From: DAOUMU01 sp034409055
GTDB taxonomy: Bacteria; Chloroflexota; Anaerolineae; 4572-78; J111
NCBI GenBank assembly: GCA_034409055.1
Contig: DAOUMU010000436.1
Location: 1-45,091, forward strand
Direction of reading: 5' to 3'
Length of the DNA stretch: 45,091 bases
In this document: positions 7,616 to 16,467 of the stretch, piece by piece
Layout of the letters: the number at the start of each line of letters is the position of its first letter
How positions within the stretch are numbered: position 1 is the stretch's first letter
Notes under the pieces: model-generated
What the model saw: only the letters and a program-made list of their open reading frames with translations
Told to the model about the DNA's origin: nothing
Database searches by the model: none
Translations under genes and position numbers: made by a program

Positions 7616-9587
7616 GGATGAATCCAGGCGAACCTGCAAGACAGGGATAACGAATAAGCAATCCACTTCTTCTTCCCTACTCACCTGTGCAGCTCTGCTG
7701 CCTACTCCTTACTCCCTACTGCCTACTGCCTACTGCCTACTCCTTACTCCCCTACTCGGCTACATTCTGGTCAGTCTGATTGCTACCTGGCCGCTGGTCA
7801 CCCATTTGCGAGGTTGGGTGCCCGGCTTTGGGGACTGGGGACAGAATTTGTGGGCCCTGTGGTGGACTCGCCATGCCTTACTGGTTCTGGCCCAACACCC
7901 CTTTTTTACCAATTATCTCTTCTATCCAGAAGGGGTAACCCTGCTCTTCCACCCCCTGGATGTATCCGATGGCTTGCTGGCCATACCGCTGTACGGTCTG
8001 CTCGGCGGCGACGTGACCTATAATCTCGTCGTGCTCCTATCGTTTGTGTTGGGGGGCTGGGGGACTTATTTATTGGCCCTTTATCTAACCGGACATCGGG
8101 CCGCCAGTTTTGTGGCTGGCTTGATTTTTGTCCTATCGCCCTATCATTTTTTACGGATCGATTTAGGTCATTTGAATCTATCCACCCTCCAATGGATTCC
8201 GTTTTACACCCTTTTTTTGCTCAAATTTGTCCAACAAGGCTCCAGACGCTCGGCGGCTTTAGCCGTCTTTTTTTTGGCTTTTAATGCCCTCAATTCCTGG
8301 TATTACGTCATTTATTGTGGCCTGCTGACTCTAGCCGTTCTGTTCTGGCCTGGGGGAAATCAGCGAACCCATACCCAAAAAACAGGCACAGGCAGGGTAA
8401 GTGTCTGCGAACCTGCGAATGAGCGAATGAGCGAATCCGCCAATGATGAGCCCCCGGTCTCCAACCTTCATTCACCATTCACCATTCACCATTCACCATT
8501 CATCATTCATCATTGGTTCATTCGTGCCGGTCGAATTGGTTTAGTTTTACTGGTCACTGTTCTCCTTTTATCCCCCCTCTTGGTACCGATGTTTCGACTG
8601 TTGGGAACAACCACCCTGGTCGGCGAGCACAATCCCCTGCGACATTCTGTAGATTTGTTCAGTTTTTGGCTGCCCGGTCCCCCTTCCACCTGGGCCGGTT
8701 GGTTTGAAGATGTTTGGATTTCCTACGCTGCTCACAATCGAGAGCCAGGAGCGTCGGCCTATTTGGGATATACGGTACTGGGGTTGAGCGTCATGGGGCT
8801 TCTGGGCAGACGTTGGCGGCGGCAGGCCATCTGGTGGTTCGCCGTTGCCTTGGGCTTCACCTTGCTGGCCTTAGGACCGCAACTGCAAATTGACGGGCAG
8901 GTTTTTGATGTCGTCTTGCCCTATCAACTGTTGAGCAATTTTATTCCGGCCTTCTCCATCACCGGCATCCCCGGCCGGTTTGTGGTTATGATCTCCCTGG
9001 CCCTGGCTATGTTGTCTGCTTACGGTTTGGCTACGTTAACTCAGTGGTTGTTGCGAGACGGTGTTATCTCCTCAGCGGTCAGTGGTCGACGGTCGGCGGT
9101 CGGCCTTTGGCTGTGTCTGGTTGTCGGGCTGCTGATTAGCTTGGAGTATTTAGCCATCCCCCTCCGCCTGACCCGGACAGAGGTGGCCGAGTTTTACCAC
9201 ATCGCAGCTTCAGATACAGAGCGGTACGCCATGGTGGATATTAAATGGGATGCCAATTTTTTAATGCATGCCCAAACGGTGCATGGCAAACCGCTCGTCG
9301 GTGGTTGGTTGGCTCGCCTGCCGGAGAGTCAAGCAACCTATTTAAACCAGAGCAGCCTGGACAAAGCTTTTTTGTATTTGCTGCTGGGGCCGGCCGGGGC
9401 CGAACTATCTGATCCCCCTGCTATTCAGCAGGCTATACACCAGGCCCTGCTGGAGCGTAACGTGCGGTATATTATCGATCACGACTATACCGCCGGACCG
9501 TGGCTAGAGCAATTTGTAGACTGGCCAGTTGTATATCAGGAAGAGGGTATGGTAGTGTATGAAGGCGTTAGACCGCAGCCCGATTAA
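7587..9587 (+). CDS. GT-C-like polytopic membrane protein
   Basis: 666 residues if the ATG at 7587 is used. Residues 1-56 are entirely repeat-derived; the conserved part begins at the first membrane helix near residue 57 (LLGYILVSLIATWPLV). The first outer loop has GFGDWGQNLWALWW (D83), followed by FYPEGVTLLFHPLD. This is a paralog of the 4386 protein without the beta-domains. A second repeat block (about 272-311) lies between two membrane helices. Probably an extracytoplasmic glycosyltransferase using lipid-linked sugar, inferred from fold and context only. The true start is unresolved: every upstream candidate lies in repeats. Its stop is 10 bases from that of the convergent gene at 9598. 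Confidence 0.7.
   Translation: MANRRMANLQDESRRTCKTGITNKQSTSSSLLTCAALLPTPYSLLPTAYCLLLTPLLGYILVSLIATWPLVTHLRGWVPGFGDWGQNLWALWWTRHALLVLAQHPFFTNYLFYPEGVTLLFHPLDVSDGLLAIPLYGLLGGDVTYNLVVLLSFVLGGWGTYLLALYLTGHRAASFVAGLIFVLSPYHFLRIDLGHLNLSTLQWIPFYTLFLLKFVQQGSRRSAALAVFFLAFNALNSWYYVIYCGLLTLAVLFWPGGNQRTHTQKTGTGRVSVCEPANERMSESANDEPPVSNLHSPFTIHHSPFIIHHWFIRAGRIGLVLLVTVLLLSPLLVPMFRLLGTTTLVGEHNPLRHSVDLFSFWLPGPPSTWAGWFEDVWISYAAHNREPGASAYLGYTVLGLSVMGLLGRRWRRQAIWWFAVALGFTLLALGPQLQIDGQVFDVVLPYQLLSNFIPAFSITGIPGRFVVMISLALAMLSAYGLATLTQWLLRDGVISSAVSGRRSAVGLWLCLVVGLLISLEYLAIPLRLTRTEVAEFYHIAASDTERYAMVDIKWDANFLMHAQTVHGKPLVGGWLARLPESQATYLNQSSLDKAFLYLLLGPAGAELSDPPAIQQAIHQALLERNVRYIIDHDYTAGPWLEQFVDWPVVYQEEGMVVYEGVRPQPD
7698..7753 (+). 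repeat. Heptad tract CTGCCTA, eight units
   Basis: Eight 7-base units (ctgccta, ctcctta, ctcccta variants) encode residues 38-56 of the 7587 protein, just before its first membrane helix. Confidence 0.8.
8398..8517 (+). repeat. GCGAATG and CATTCAC repeat block inside a GT-C gene
   Basis: Degenerate GCGAATGA units (about 8405-8440) are followed by seven tandem CATTCAC/CATTCAT heptads (8469-8517). They encode about 40 residues of the 7587 protein between a membrane helix and the basic start of the next one, and keep the frame. Confidence 0.8.
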
Positions 9588-9597
9588 GCCCCGATAA

Positions 9598-12282
9598 TTA
9601 AAAATCTAACGCTCCCACAATCAGCCGCCCGGCCCCATCAATCGCCAGGGATTGTGTCTCAACCGGAAATTGTTGACCGGTGTCCGGCAGCCACAGACCG
9701 AGACGAATGGTGAGAGGCTCTTCAGCGGTAAGCGCAGCCTCTGGCAGCGGCACAATGTCAAGATGCGTTAGCTCGGGGGTCCAGGTGGTGGTTGGTCCTT
9801 CCTGTTTGACATCCCAGGCCCAGAGTTGGTGGTCGGCCTGGGCGATGATATTCTCTTCAGCGTCCACCAGGTGAATGAAGACCGTGTAATCTTTATCGGT
9901 CGGGCGGGTCAAGCGCCAGGCCGTAACAAGCCCCTTACCGTCTTTACCTTTTGGAGAAGTCGCTTGCTCCCCCGGGTAAAGTGGAGCCGTATCGATAAAG
10001 TACCCTTCAAGCCCAATCGTGCTCTCATCAAAGCGGGCTTGCGGTTGATTCTGCTTATATGGCAGGGGTGGCAACCGGTAAATCTCAAAATCTCCCTGCT
10101 GGTAAACTTGCTGAAAATATTGGGCGTGTTGATATTTTTCAGGATGACGCATTGCTTCTCGCTCGGCCGGACCGACAAAGATGTAATCAGCGCCCAGGTT
10201 GCGAAACATCTGATAGCTCCAGACGGGTAGACCGTTGTCAAAGGCTTGCTGGCTAAGTTCATGGGCCAGGGCCAGGGCATGGACATTACGGTGGAAGACA
10301 ACGGCCTCACCGGTAGAGAAGCCAACGGGGCGCCCACCGAGCGAAAGCTGAAAGCGGGAGACGTCCCGATGCAAGCGGTGCTGCACGACCGGGAAGCGTT
10401 TGTCCTGCGGATGGGTGACCTCCGGCATGGCTCGCAAGGTTTGATACATGTCGGTAGAAAGTTTGGGCTCATCCCAATACTTGGCCAATCCCATCGAGAT
10501 GAATTCCCAGCCAGCGTAGGCCACACCCAGGCCAATGAGTAGCGTTAACCCGGCTATCTGTCCCACTCGCCACCACCGTGGTAATGAGAGCCCGGACAGT
10601 CGAACCATAAAATACCCGGCGAAAAGCGCCAGGACCAGTTGGCCGGGCATCATCGCCCGCAGTCCCAAATCGTTGTTTTGAATAAGGCCCAACTCAGCCC
10701 AACCCCGGCCAGAGGCGAGGAGGCTAACGGTGAGCGTGCCGATTACCAGCAGCAAAGTCCAGAAGGGGAGTAGGGAGTGGGGAGGGGGGAGTGGGGAGGG
10801 GGGAGTAAGAGATGGGGGCTGGTCCGCCTTCGTATCCAAGGGGCGTTCGCTGCGCCAAAAGAGAACCAACCCGGCCAGTCCGGTGACTAACAGTGCTCCC
10901 ATCTCGACAAAAAAATGGAGGGGCAAGTCGAGCAACCGGGCCCAGACGACAGGCCCAAAGGTGGCTTGGAAGGGATGAAGAATGGACCAACCGTCGAGCC
11001 TGGGGATTTCGAAGGCGATGCCTGACTTGGGAGCCTGGGGACCAACCAGGGATAGAATAAAAGGTGCGGCGATGATCACAAAAGCCAAAGCTATGATAGC
11101 GTAACCAAGGAAGAGAGTCCGGGCGGCAGCGAATCCCCGGTGGCGATGCGTGATGACAATTTGTATCAAGGCAAAGAGGAACAGGCAGCCTGACACCAGG
11201 GCTGCGATCCAGGTGCTATGTCCCAATAGGGCAAACAAAAGCAGGGGGAAGATGACCAACAATTTCCGTCGCTCTTTTACCTTGAGGTAGAGATAACATG
11301 CCAGGCAAAGAATGGTCAATCCGGTCAAGTGCTGTGGCACCCAGATGTGGTAAGCGAAAAAGGTGTTCATCCGCAAGGATAAGGCTGATATCCAGTTATC
11401 AATGTGCTCGCGTGGCAGGAACACGCCCGCCGATAGGGGATCATCGGGAAAATGCTGCCGATATTTCTGAATAGTGTGGTAGATAATGGGAATAACGTCC
11501 AGCCCGCCAATCACCGTGGCAAAGGCCAATGACCACAGGGCGACCTTTTGACTGCGGAACAGGGTTTGAGCCAGAAGAAAAAAAATACTGCTGAAGATCA
11601 GAGAAGCCAAAACAATGACAGTGACAAAGGCGTTGTGTAGAAATGGTCCACCACTTTGCAACAGGTCAAGCGTGACCCCGTTAAGATGAAGAAAGTAATA
11701 GTAAACCAGCTTTTCGTCAGGGAACATACCATAAAAAAATACGCTGGTTGGGGGAATACCGGTATAGCGTAGGGAAAAAGCCACCCCATAATGTTTCTGC
11801 CAATCTTCCATCTGTACCGGATAGAAGCCGTTCGCCGTCTCAAGCTCAAAATAGGCCAGGAAGACACCCAGCGCTGTAAAACTGATCAACAAAGCAGCAA
11901 TCAGCCAGGTACGCCCGTCAGCCAACCGTTCTGTCGCTGGCTCGTTATCGCTTCGGCCCACCCAGCCGGCCAGGGCGATGATGTACAATGAAAAGACAAT
12001 CAGGAGTAGCCCGCGACTAAAGCCGAAAAGCAGACTGCTCCAATAAATCAAAATAGGCGAAGTAACCATCCCCAGGGCTATACTGAGGGTGACCGTTTTG
12101 AAATCCCATCGTCTTTGATACAAACCAAGCCAACGGACAAGCTGTGCTCCAGGTAGAATCGTGATCAGGATTAACCCACCGGCCACGGCAATGGCAGAAA
12201 AAGGCACAAAGGTCAGTAGTACGGCAGCAACTGTGAAATAGACGGATCTTTTGAACCAGTGAGAGGGCAGAACTTGTTGCAT
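9598..12282 (-). CDS. GT-C-like membrane protein with N-terminal LPGA module and C-terminal beta-domain
   Basis: 894 residues from ATG 12282. Residues 1-110 are a four-helix module with ILPGAQLVRWLGLY, resembling DUF1616-type N-termini and the start of the 33064 protein (TFLPGWVWL). The GT-C-like core follows: QMEDWQKHY (E159, D160) in the first long outer loop, then DEKLVYYYFLHLN (YYY at 194-196), which recalls the Chlor_Arch_YYY/DUF2298 group, though the match is loose. Residues about 493-507 are a repeat-derived proline-rich linker. Residues about 750-894 are the locus-wide beta-sandwich (TVFIHLVDAEENIIAQAD; LGLWLPDTG). Likely an outer-face glycosyltransferase; substrate unknown. Confidence 0.75.
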   Translation of the reverse strand: MQQVLPSHWFKRSVYFTVAAVLLTFVPFSAIAVAGGLILITILPGAQLVRWLGLYQRRWDFKTVTLSIALGMVTSPILIYWSSLLFGFSRGLLLIVFSLYIIALAGWVGRSDNEPATERLADGRTWLIAALLISFTALGVFLAYFELETANGFYPVQMEDWQKHYGVAFSLRYTGIPPTSVFFYGMFPDEKLVYYYFLHLNGVTLDLLQSGGPFLHNAFVTVIVLASLIFSSIFFLLAQTLFRSQKVALWSLAFATVIGGLDVIPIIYHTIQKYRQHFPDDPLSAGVFLPREHIDNWISALSLRMNTFFAYHIWVPQHLTGLTILCLACYLYLKVKERRKLLVIFPLLLFALLGHSTWIAALVSGCLFLFALIQIVITHRHRGFAAARTLFLGYAIIALAFVIIAAPFILSLVGPQAPKSGIAFEIPRLDGWSILHPFQATFGPVVWARLLDLPLHFFVEMGALLVTGLAGLVLFWRSERPLDTKADQPPSLTPPSPLPPPHSLLPFWTLLLVIGTLTVSLLASGRGWAELGLIQNNDLGLRAMMPGQLVLALFAGYFMVRLSGLSLPRWWRVGQIAGLTLLIGLGVAYAGWEFISMGLAKYWDEPKLSTDMYQTLRAMPEVTHPQDKRFPVVQHRLHRDVSRFQLSLGGRPVGFSTGEAVVFHRNVHALALAHELSQQAFDNGLPVWSYQMFRNLGADYIFVGPAEREAMRHPEKYQHAQYFQQVYQQGDFEIYRLPPLPYKQNQPQARFDESTIGLEGYFIDTAPLYPGEQATSPKGKDGKGLVTAWRLTRPTDKDYTVFIHLVDAEENIIAQADHQLWAWDVKQEGPTTTWTPELTHLDIVPLPEAALTAEEPLTIRLGLWLPDTGQQFPVETQSLAIDGAGRLIVGALDF
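10765..10806 (-). repeat. Heptad tract GGGGAGT inside a GT-C gene
   Basis: Six 7-base units on the + strand (ggggagt, agggagt, ggggagg variants) are read on the - strand as a proline-rich linker (TPPSPLPPPHSLLP) in the 9598 protein, between membrane helices. Confidence 0.8.
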
Positions 12283-12345
12283 CAGGAATTATCAACTATC
12301 ATCCAAAAATTAACCCTCCAAAGCGGAGGGCTGATGGCCAGGGGT

Positions 12346-12374
12346 ATGATAGTGAAAAGTGAAGAAGTTAGCAA
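12346..12374 (-). promoter_or_regulatory. Candidate promoter for the gene at 9598-12282
   Basis: On the - strand TTGCTA (12369-12374) and TATCAT (12346-12351) are separated by 17 bases, four and five of six consensus matches. The predicted start would leave a leader of about 57 bases. Confidence 0.45.
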
Positions 12375-12419
12375 AATAGAGAGTTCCTAAAGGCAGATTG
12401 TTCTTTCACTCCTTCGTAA

Positions 12420-12448
12420 TTGACAATTGTTAATTGATCGTTGATAAT
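12420..12448 (+). promoter_or_regulatory. Candidate promoter for the gene at 12487, inside an AATT repeat
   Basis: TTGACA (12420-12425) and GATAAT (12443-12448) are 17 bases apart, six and five of six consensus matches. Transcription would start about 30 bases before the ATG at 12487. Both boxes fall within the AATTGAC/AATTGTT repeat also seen at 4318. Confidence 0.5.
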
Positions 12449-12486
12449 TGTTGCTTTGGAAGCTTTAATCAATCTGTTAACAAGCG

Positions 12487-14253
12487 ATGCTTTCATTGAA
12501 GCCGATCTCTAAAAATCATCTTTTACCTCTACTGGTAACCTTTATTCTCACGATCTATCAACTTATCCGTGTCATTGCTTTTGCTAACGTATACGGTGGC
12601 ATTGAGCATGATGGTGGCTGGATGCTCTCTATCTCCCGTTCGCTGGCAGAGCAAGGGACATATACCACTATGGTCAGTACCATTGTGGATCCCGCCGTGC
12701 CGGGGGCGATAAACGTTGATCAGAAGTTTGATATTCAGGCTCCTGATGGCCGCATCTGGTTCTTTACTGGCAACGGTATTGGTCCGGCCAGTATTATTCC
12801 CGATGCCCTGGTCCTCAAAATCTTTGGGACTGATTTTTGGGCCTTGCGGGCGGGCCCCCTCATTTTTTACACCTTGTTCCTTATTTTGGCAGCCTACATT
12901 TTGTACCAACTGGCCGGGTTAGGGGCGATTGTTCTTTTTCATGCCTATCTCTTTTTTTACCCCCACCTTTCTATCTTCCTCAGCTACGAAGCCATGGGCG
13001 AAGTACCGAGTATGTTTTACGTGCTATGGGCCTATCTGGCTTTTGCGGCGGTTTTTCGAAAACAACATCGACACTGGTGGCACTTTTTTATCGCTGGTGT
13101 TATCATCGGCTTGACCCTCAATGCCAAACTGATCACCCTGTGGTCGATGAGTGGCATTTTTATGTGGGTTGGTATTTTGTGGCTGCTCAGTTTTGTGAAG
13201 CGAGGTGGGAAAAAGAACCAAAAACTCGAACCTGAAGATACTCAGCAATCGGCGAAGCTGCGTTTCAGCGAGATTCTATGGCTGGGTAGCGGTGTTGTCC
13301 TTTTGCCGGCGTTGTGGGAGTTGGTTCATCTGATTATTCTGACGCGATTAACCAGTTTTGAACTCTACTTGCGCCAGACACAGCAACGGCTGGGTTTTAT
13401 CCTCGACGACGGCAGCGGCATAGGCTTGCGTATTCACTCCGGCCCGGAGTTTTTCTGGGATAAGTTTTTTCTGCTGGCCGAGGTAGCCCACCCTCAACGG
13501 TGGGTAACCGCGATTATTTTTGCGGCGATCTTGATCGGAGGAGGAGTTTTGCTGTGGTCTTGGCGCGATCAGCCTCGCCGGCAAAATTTGCTGGCCTCGA
13601 TGTGGCTGGGGTGGCTGGCCAATACCATCTGGTTTGTCGGTCTGGCCAAAACCGGTTGGCCGCGTCATTTTTGGTTCGGCCTGGTATTGGCAGCGATGCT
13701 ATTAAGTGTTATTTTGGTGACCTTGCTGCGTTCGGTACGTTTTAACGTTCTAACCTTCAACGTTGCCTGGCTTCGGTTGGTAGGGGGGATGTTCCTACTG
13801 GCTCTGATTGGTTGGGGCTTTGTCAACCAACCGCATGTGTGTGGTTTTTTCCTGCCAGATGAAATTGTGCCTTACTGGCAAGAAAAGCAAATCAATAACA
13901 AATATGATGCCAGCCTGCCGTGGGTCATTATTCCTCGGGCCGCCCAGGCCGAGGTGGTCAGCTACATCAAACAAATGCCCTCTGAGGCACGTGTTTACTA
14001 TCCAGCCGGACACAAGAGTTCTGAAATCCCACCCCAGACCGGTCGGATGCATTACCCCCTCAATCGTCGTAATTATGTCACCCCACACCCGGCTGACATT
14101 GCCCTGATCGGTCCCTCGATCATCTCTCCCTGGAAAGACCCCATTCGGCGGCGGGATTTACTTGAGTTGGTCGAGCAGGAATGTCCCCGGCCGGTGATAA
14201 AAAATGATTTTTATATGATATGCCCCATCGAAGACAATTTACCTCGGCAATAA
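12487..14253 (+). CDS. GT39/ArnT-like membrane glycosyltransferase (family B)
   Basis: 588 residues. A first membrane helix (about 12-33) is followed by the outer-loop motif YGGIEHDGGW with acidic residues E40 and D42, where GT39/ArnT enzymes carry the catalytic acid. About ten further helices follow, then a globular outer tail ending LIGPSIISPWKD and FYMICPIED. It is a clear paralog of the gene at 16468-18171: same motif at the same residue number, same tail. It probably transfers a sugar from polyprenyl phosphate to an acceptor outside the membrane; the sugar is unknown. Its last 34 bases overlap the start of the next gene, so the two are likely coupled. Confidence 0.8.
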   Translation: MLSLKPISKNHLLPLLVTFILTIYQLIRVIAFANVYGGIEHDGGWMLSISRSLAEQGTYTTMVSTIVDPAVPGAINVDQKFDIQAPDGRIWFFTGNGIGPASIIPDALVLKIFGTDFWALRAGPLIFYTLFLILAAYILYQLAGLGAIVLFHAYLFFYPHLSIFLSYEAMGEVPSMFYVLWAYLAFAAVFRKQHRHWWHFFIAGVIIGLTLNAKLITLWSMSGIFMWVGILWLLSFVKRGGKKNQKLEPEDTQQSAKLRFSEILWLGSGVVLLPALWELVHLIILTRLTSFELYLRQTQQRLGFILDDGSGIGLRIHSGPEFFWDKFFLLAEVAHPQRWVTAIIFAAILIGGGVLLWSWRDQPRRQNLLASMWLGWLANTIWFVGLAKTGWPRHFWFGLVLAAMLLSVILVTLLRSVRFNVLTFNVAWLRLVGGMFLLALIGWGFVNQPHVCGFFLPDEIVPYWQEKQINNKYDASLPWVIIPRAAQAEVVSYIKQMPSEARVYYPAGHKSSEIPPQTGRMHYPLNRRNYVTPHPADIALIGPSIISPWKDPIRRRDLLELVEQECPRPVIKNDFYMICPIEDNLPRQ

Positions 14254-16415
14254 AAAAGATTACGCCCCTTCTTATTTTACTGTTGGCCTTGTTTGTCCAG
14301 ACCCAATACCTGGCTGAACTGCGAGAAACGTTTCCCGATAGTTTCGCCAGCCAACCGTTCTGTGGGGTTGATGCTCAGGCTCATGTTGAGCGAGCCTTGG
14401 GTTTGTTGGATGGCTCTTTACCGGGAAATGAAACCTACTATTTCATCCCTTTGTACCCTTTTTATCTGGCCCTTCTCCAAAAATTTTTCGGGAGCTCGTT
14501 ACTTTTTCCCGTCTTTATACAGGTCTTATTGCAACTTGTGGGCATTGCTGCCTTATACGGGCTTGGCCGGTTAACCTTCTCTCCGTTAATCGGGGCTTTA
14601 GCTGCTTTGGGAATGGCTACTTACAAGTATTATATTTTCTATTTACCCTGCTTCGACCAGGCCCTTTTGACTGTGCCCTTCCTCACGCTGGCCGTTTTTT
14701 TTCTCGTAAAATATCACCGTTATCAACAGTCTCAGTACATCCAAATTTGCTCTAGCACAGTCCAGCGGCCAAAACGCGGCCTGTGGTCCGCTCCGAGCCT
14801 GAAAATTGGATCTACTGAGTCTGGATGTTTGCTGGTAGCGGGTATTGCCTTTGCCGCTGCTGCCTTAAGTCGTCCAACAATTTTGGCTATTTTCCCCCCG
14901 GTCATTATCTGGCTCTATTTCATCAGGAGGTATAGAGGGGGAGGAACAAAGGGATACAAAAAGTCCGGCCTTCTTCTCTCCAGGTTTTATAGGTGGTGGC
15001 CTTTGGGCAGGGATGTTATTTTCTTGACGCTTCCTTTTCTCATCGCCGTTGCTCCTATTACCTGGCATAATTATCGCGTCAGCGGACGCTTTATTTTGTT
15101 ATCAGATAATTTTGATGTCAATCTTTTTACCGGCAATAATCCCGATGCAACCGGTCTGGATAGCTTGATTCAGCCCCAATCTCAGCCGGCCGTGATGCGT
15201 TTTAAGGAAATTTACCCGCGCGTAGAAGCGGGAAAAACGACTCTGACCGCCGAAGTGTTGCGCTACATCACCGGGCAACCCGGCCACTGGCTGACCTTGA
15301 TAGCCAGGAAAACCTGGCTCTGGTTCGGCGAGATTGATGAACGTTTAGTTTCTCCCTTCTTTCCCCTGACTGTCGGCCAATCTCGCATCCTGACACCATT
15401 ACCCTTAGAATGGCAAGCCATAGTGATCGTGGCTTTATTAGGTGTCTTACTGGCCTCCTGGGAGGGACGTCCTCGTCAGGGAATCGGCTTGCTCTGGTTG
15501 GTATATGGTACGCTCAGTGTGGTCACTATTCTCTTCTTCATTCAGCTTCGATTTCGTTTGCCCTTTGCGCCCTTTGTTTTACTGTCAGCCGCCGCCTTAT
15601 TGGCCAGTGCCCCCCACTGGCGACACCACTGCCCCTGGCGTTTCTGGACCACCCTGGTGGTGCTACTGCTCTTATATCCAATTGTCCCCCCCTTGTGGCT
15701 CTTCATTCTGCTTTTTACAGGACTGGCGTTATGGTTGGGTCGGCCCGCAAAGCAAGTGCCCACCGCTCAATCAGTGATGAGTCGTCGTTCGTCGTTCGTC
15801 GTTCGTCGTTCGTCCTTTTGGCTGACGGCTGCCCTTTGTCTCTATCTCTTGGCCGTTGGCTTGTGGGTAAGAGCCGAGACCCTGGCTTCAGATGTCTCCC
15901 AGACGATTGACCATTATCTTGGCCCACCTTTAGCCGCTAGCGGCATCCTGGGGCAGACATTCCAGATGGATTGTGATGGCCTCAATCGCCTGGAAATAAC
16001 CCTGGGGGTGTTTGATGAGCAGCACAATCAACCAGCAGAGCTGCCCAGGCCGGTGATTTTTCATTTGGCCACCGATACTTCTGCCCAGGAGATTCTTTTT
16101 TCGGAAACCTTCGACGGCAGTTTAGTCAAAGATTATCAGAGGAAAAGTTTTTCTTTCCCTCCCATACCCGACTCTGCCGGTCGCTCCTTTTTCTTTTTTA
16201 TTGCCTCACCGACCTCGACCCCCGAAAATGCCATTACGGCCAGGGGATATACCGATGTCCCGGTTGATCGCTATCCAGCAGGGAGTGCCTGGGCCGGGCA
16301 ATTGGGCTCGCTGCAACAGTTTGAGGCCGATTTCGCCTTTGCAGCTTATTGTGATCTTAACCCATGGCAAAAGGTATGGGCTGCGCTGCAGACATTTTTT
16401 TCATTTGGTGGATAG
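14220..16415 (+). CDS. GT39-like membrane glycosyltransferase (family A) carrying an in-frame MITE
   Basis: 731 residues. Family A members (also 30974 and 37170) share FCGVDA (C48, D51) in the first outer loop, HNYRVSGRFILLSDN and GNN after the helices, and a C-terminal beta-domain with DCDGLNRL and a later AYC; the two cysteines could form a disulfide. The reading frame contains the 85-bp element at 14733-14817 plus its 5-bp duplication, adding 30 residues (about 171-200) where the paralogs pass directly from a basic loop to the next helix. A heptad tract adds RRSSFVVRRSSF at 522-533. Unlike its paralogs it lacks the final membrane helix, ending shortly after AYCDLNPW. It may still work; neither insertion breaks the frame. 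Confidence 0.8.
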   Translation: MPHRRQFTSAIKKITPLLILLLALFVQTQYLAELRETFPDSFASQPFCGVDAQAHVERALGLLDGSLPGNETYYFIPLYPFYLALLQKFFGSSLLFPVFIQVLLQLVGIAALYGLGRLTFSPLIGALAALGMATYKYYIFYLPCFDQALLTVPFLTLAVFFLVKYHRYQQSQYIQICSSTVQRPKRGLWSAPSLKIGSTESGCLLVAGIAFAAAALSRPTILAIFPPVIIWLYFIRRYRGGGTKGYKKSGLLLSRFYRWWPLGRDVIFLTLPFLIAVAPITWHNYRVSGRFILLSDNFDVNLFTGNNPDATGLDSLIQPQSQPAVMRFKEIYPRVEAGKTTLTAEVLRYITGQPGHWLTLIARKTWLWFGEIDERLVSPFFPLTVGQSRILTPLPLEWQAIVIVALLGVLLASWEGRPRQGIGLLWLVYGTLSVVTILFFIQLRFRLPFAPFVLLSAAALLASAPHWRHHCPWRFWTTLVVLLLLYPIVPPLWLFILLFTGLALWLGRPAKQVPTAQSVMSRRSSFVVRRSSFWLTAALCLYLLAVGLWVRAETLASDVSQTIDHYLGPPLAASGILGQTFQMDCDGLNRLEITLGVFDEQHNQPAELPRPVIFHLATDTSAQEILFSETFDGSLVKDYQRKSFSFPPIPDSAGRSFFFFIASPTSTPENAITARGYTDVPVDRYPAGSAWAGQLGSLQQFEADFAFAAYCDLNPWQKVWAALQTFFSFGG
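14733..14817. mobile_element. MITE-like element, 85 bp, inserted in frame in a GT-C gene
   Basis: The ends read CAGTACATCC+AAATTT and AAATT+GGATCTACTG and are flanked by direct repeats AGTCT at 14728-14732 and 14818-14822. Element plus duplication is 90 bp, exactly 30 codons. The interior shares CCTGTGG and GCTCC in matching order with the copies at 714 and 34606. No coding capacity of its own. Confidence 0.85.
15783..15815 (+). repeat. Heptad tract CGTCGTT, 4.7 units
   Basis: Four exact CGTCGTT units plus CGTCC. In frame within the 14220 gene, they encode an arginine/serine-rich linker before a membrane helix. This is the least degenerate heptad tract in the window. Confidence 0.85.
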
Positions 16416-16467
16416 CGAAGAATCCATTCACACCACAGGCGCTCAACAGTTTATCGGGCTGGCCGGG

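Noticed and set aside
9680..10542. Several open frames of 64-208 codons opposite or inside the 9598 gene
   Set aside because: They mirror the codon structure of the real gene, and none shows domain motifs or starts of its own.
12303..12330. Small hairpin CCCTCC/GGAGGG as a terminator
   Set aside because: It lies upstream of both divergent genes, has a short stem and no T run, so a terminator makes little sense.
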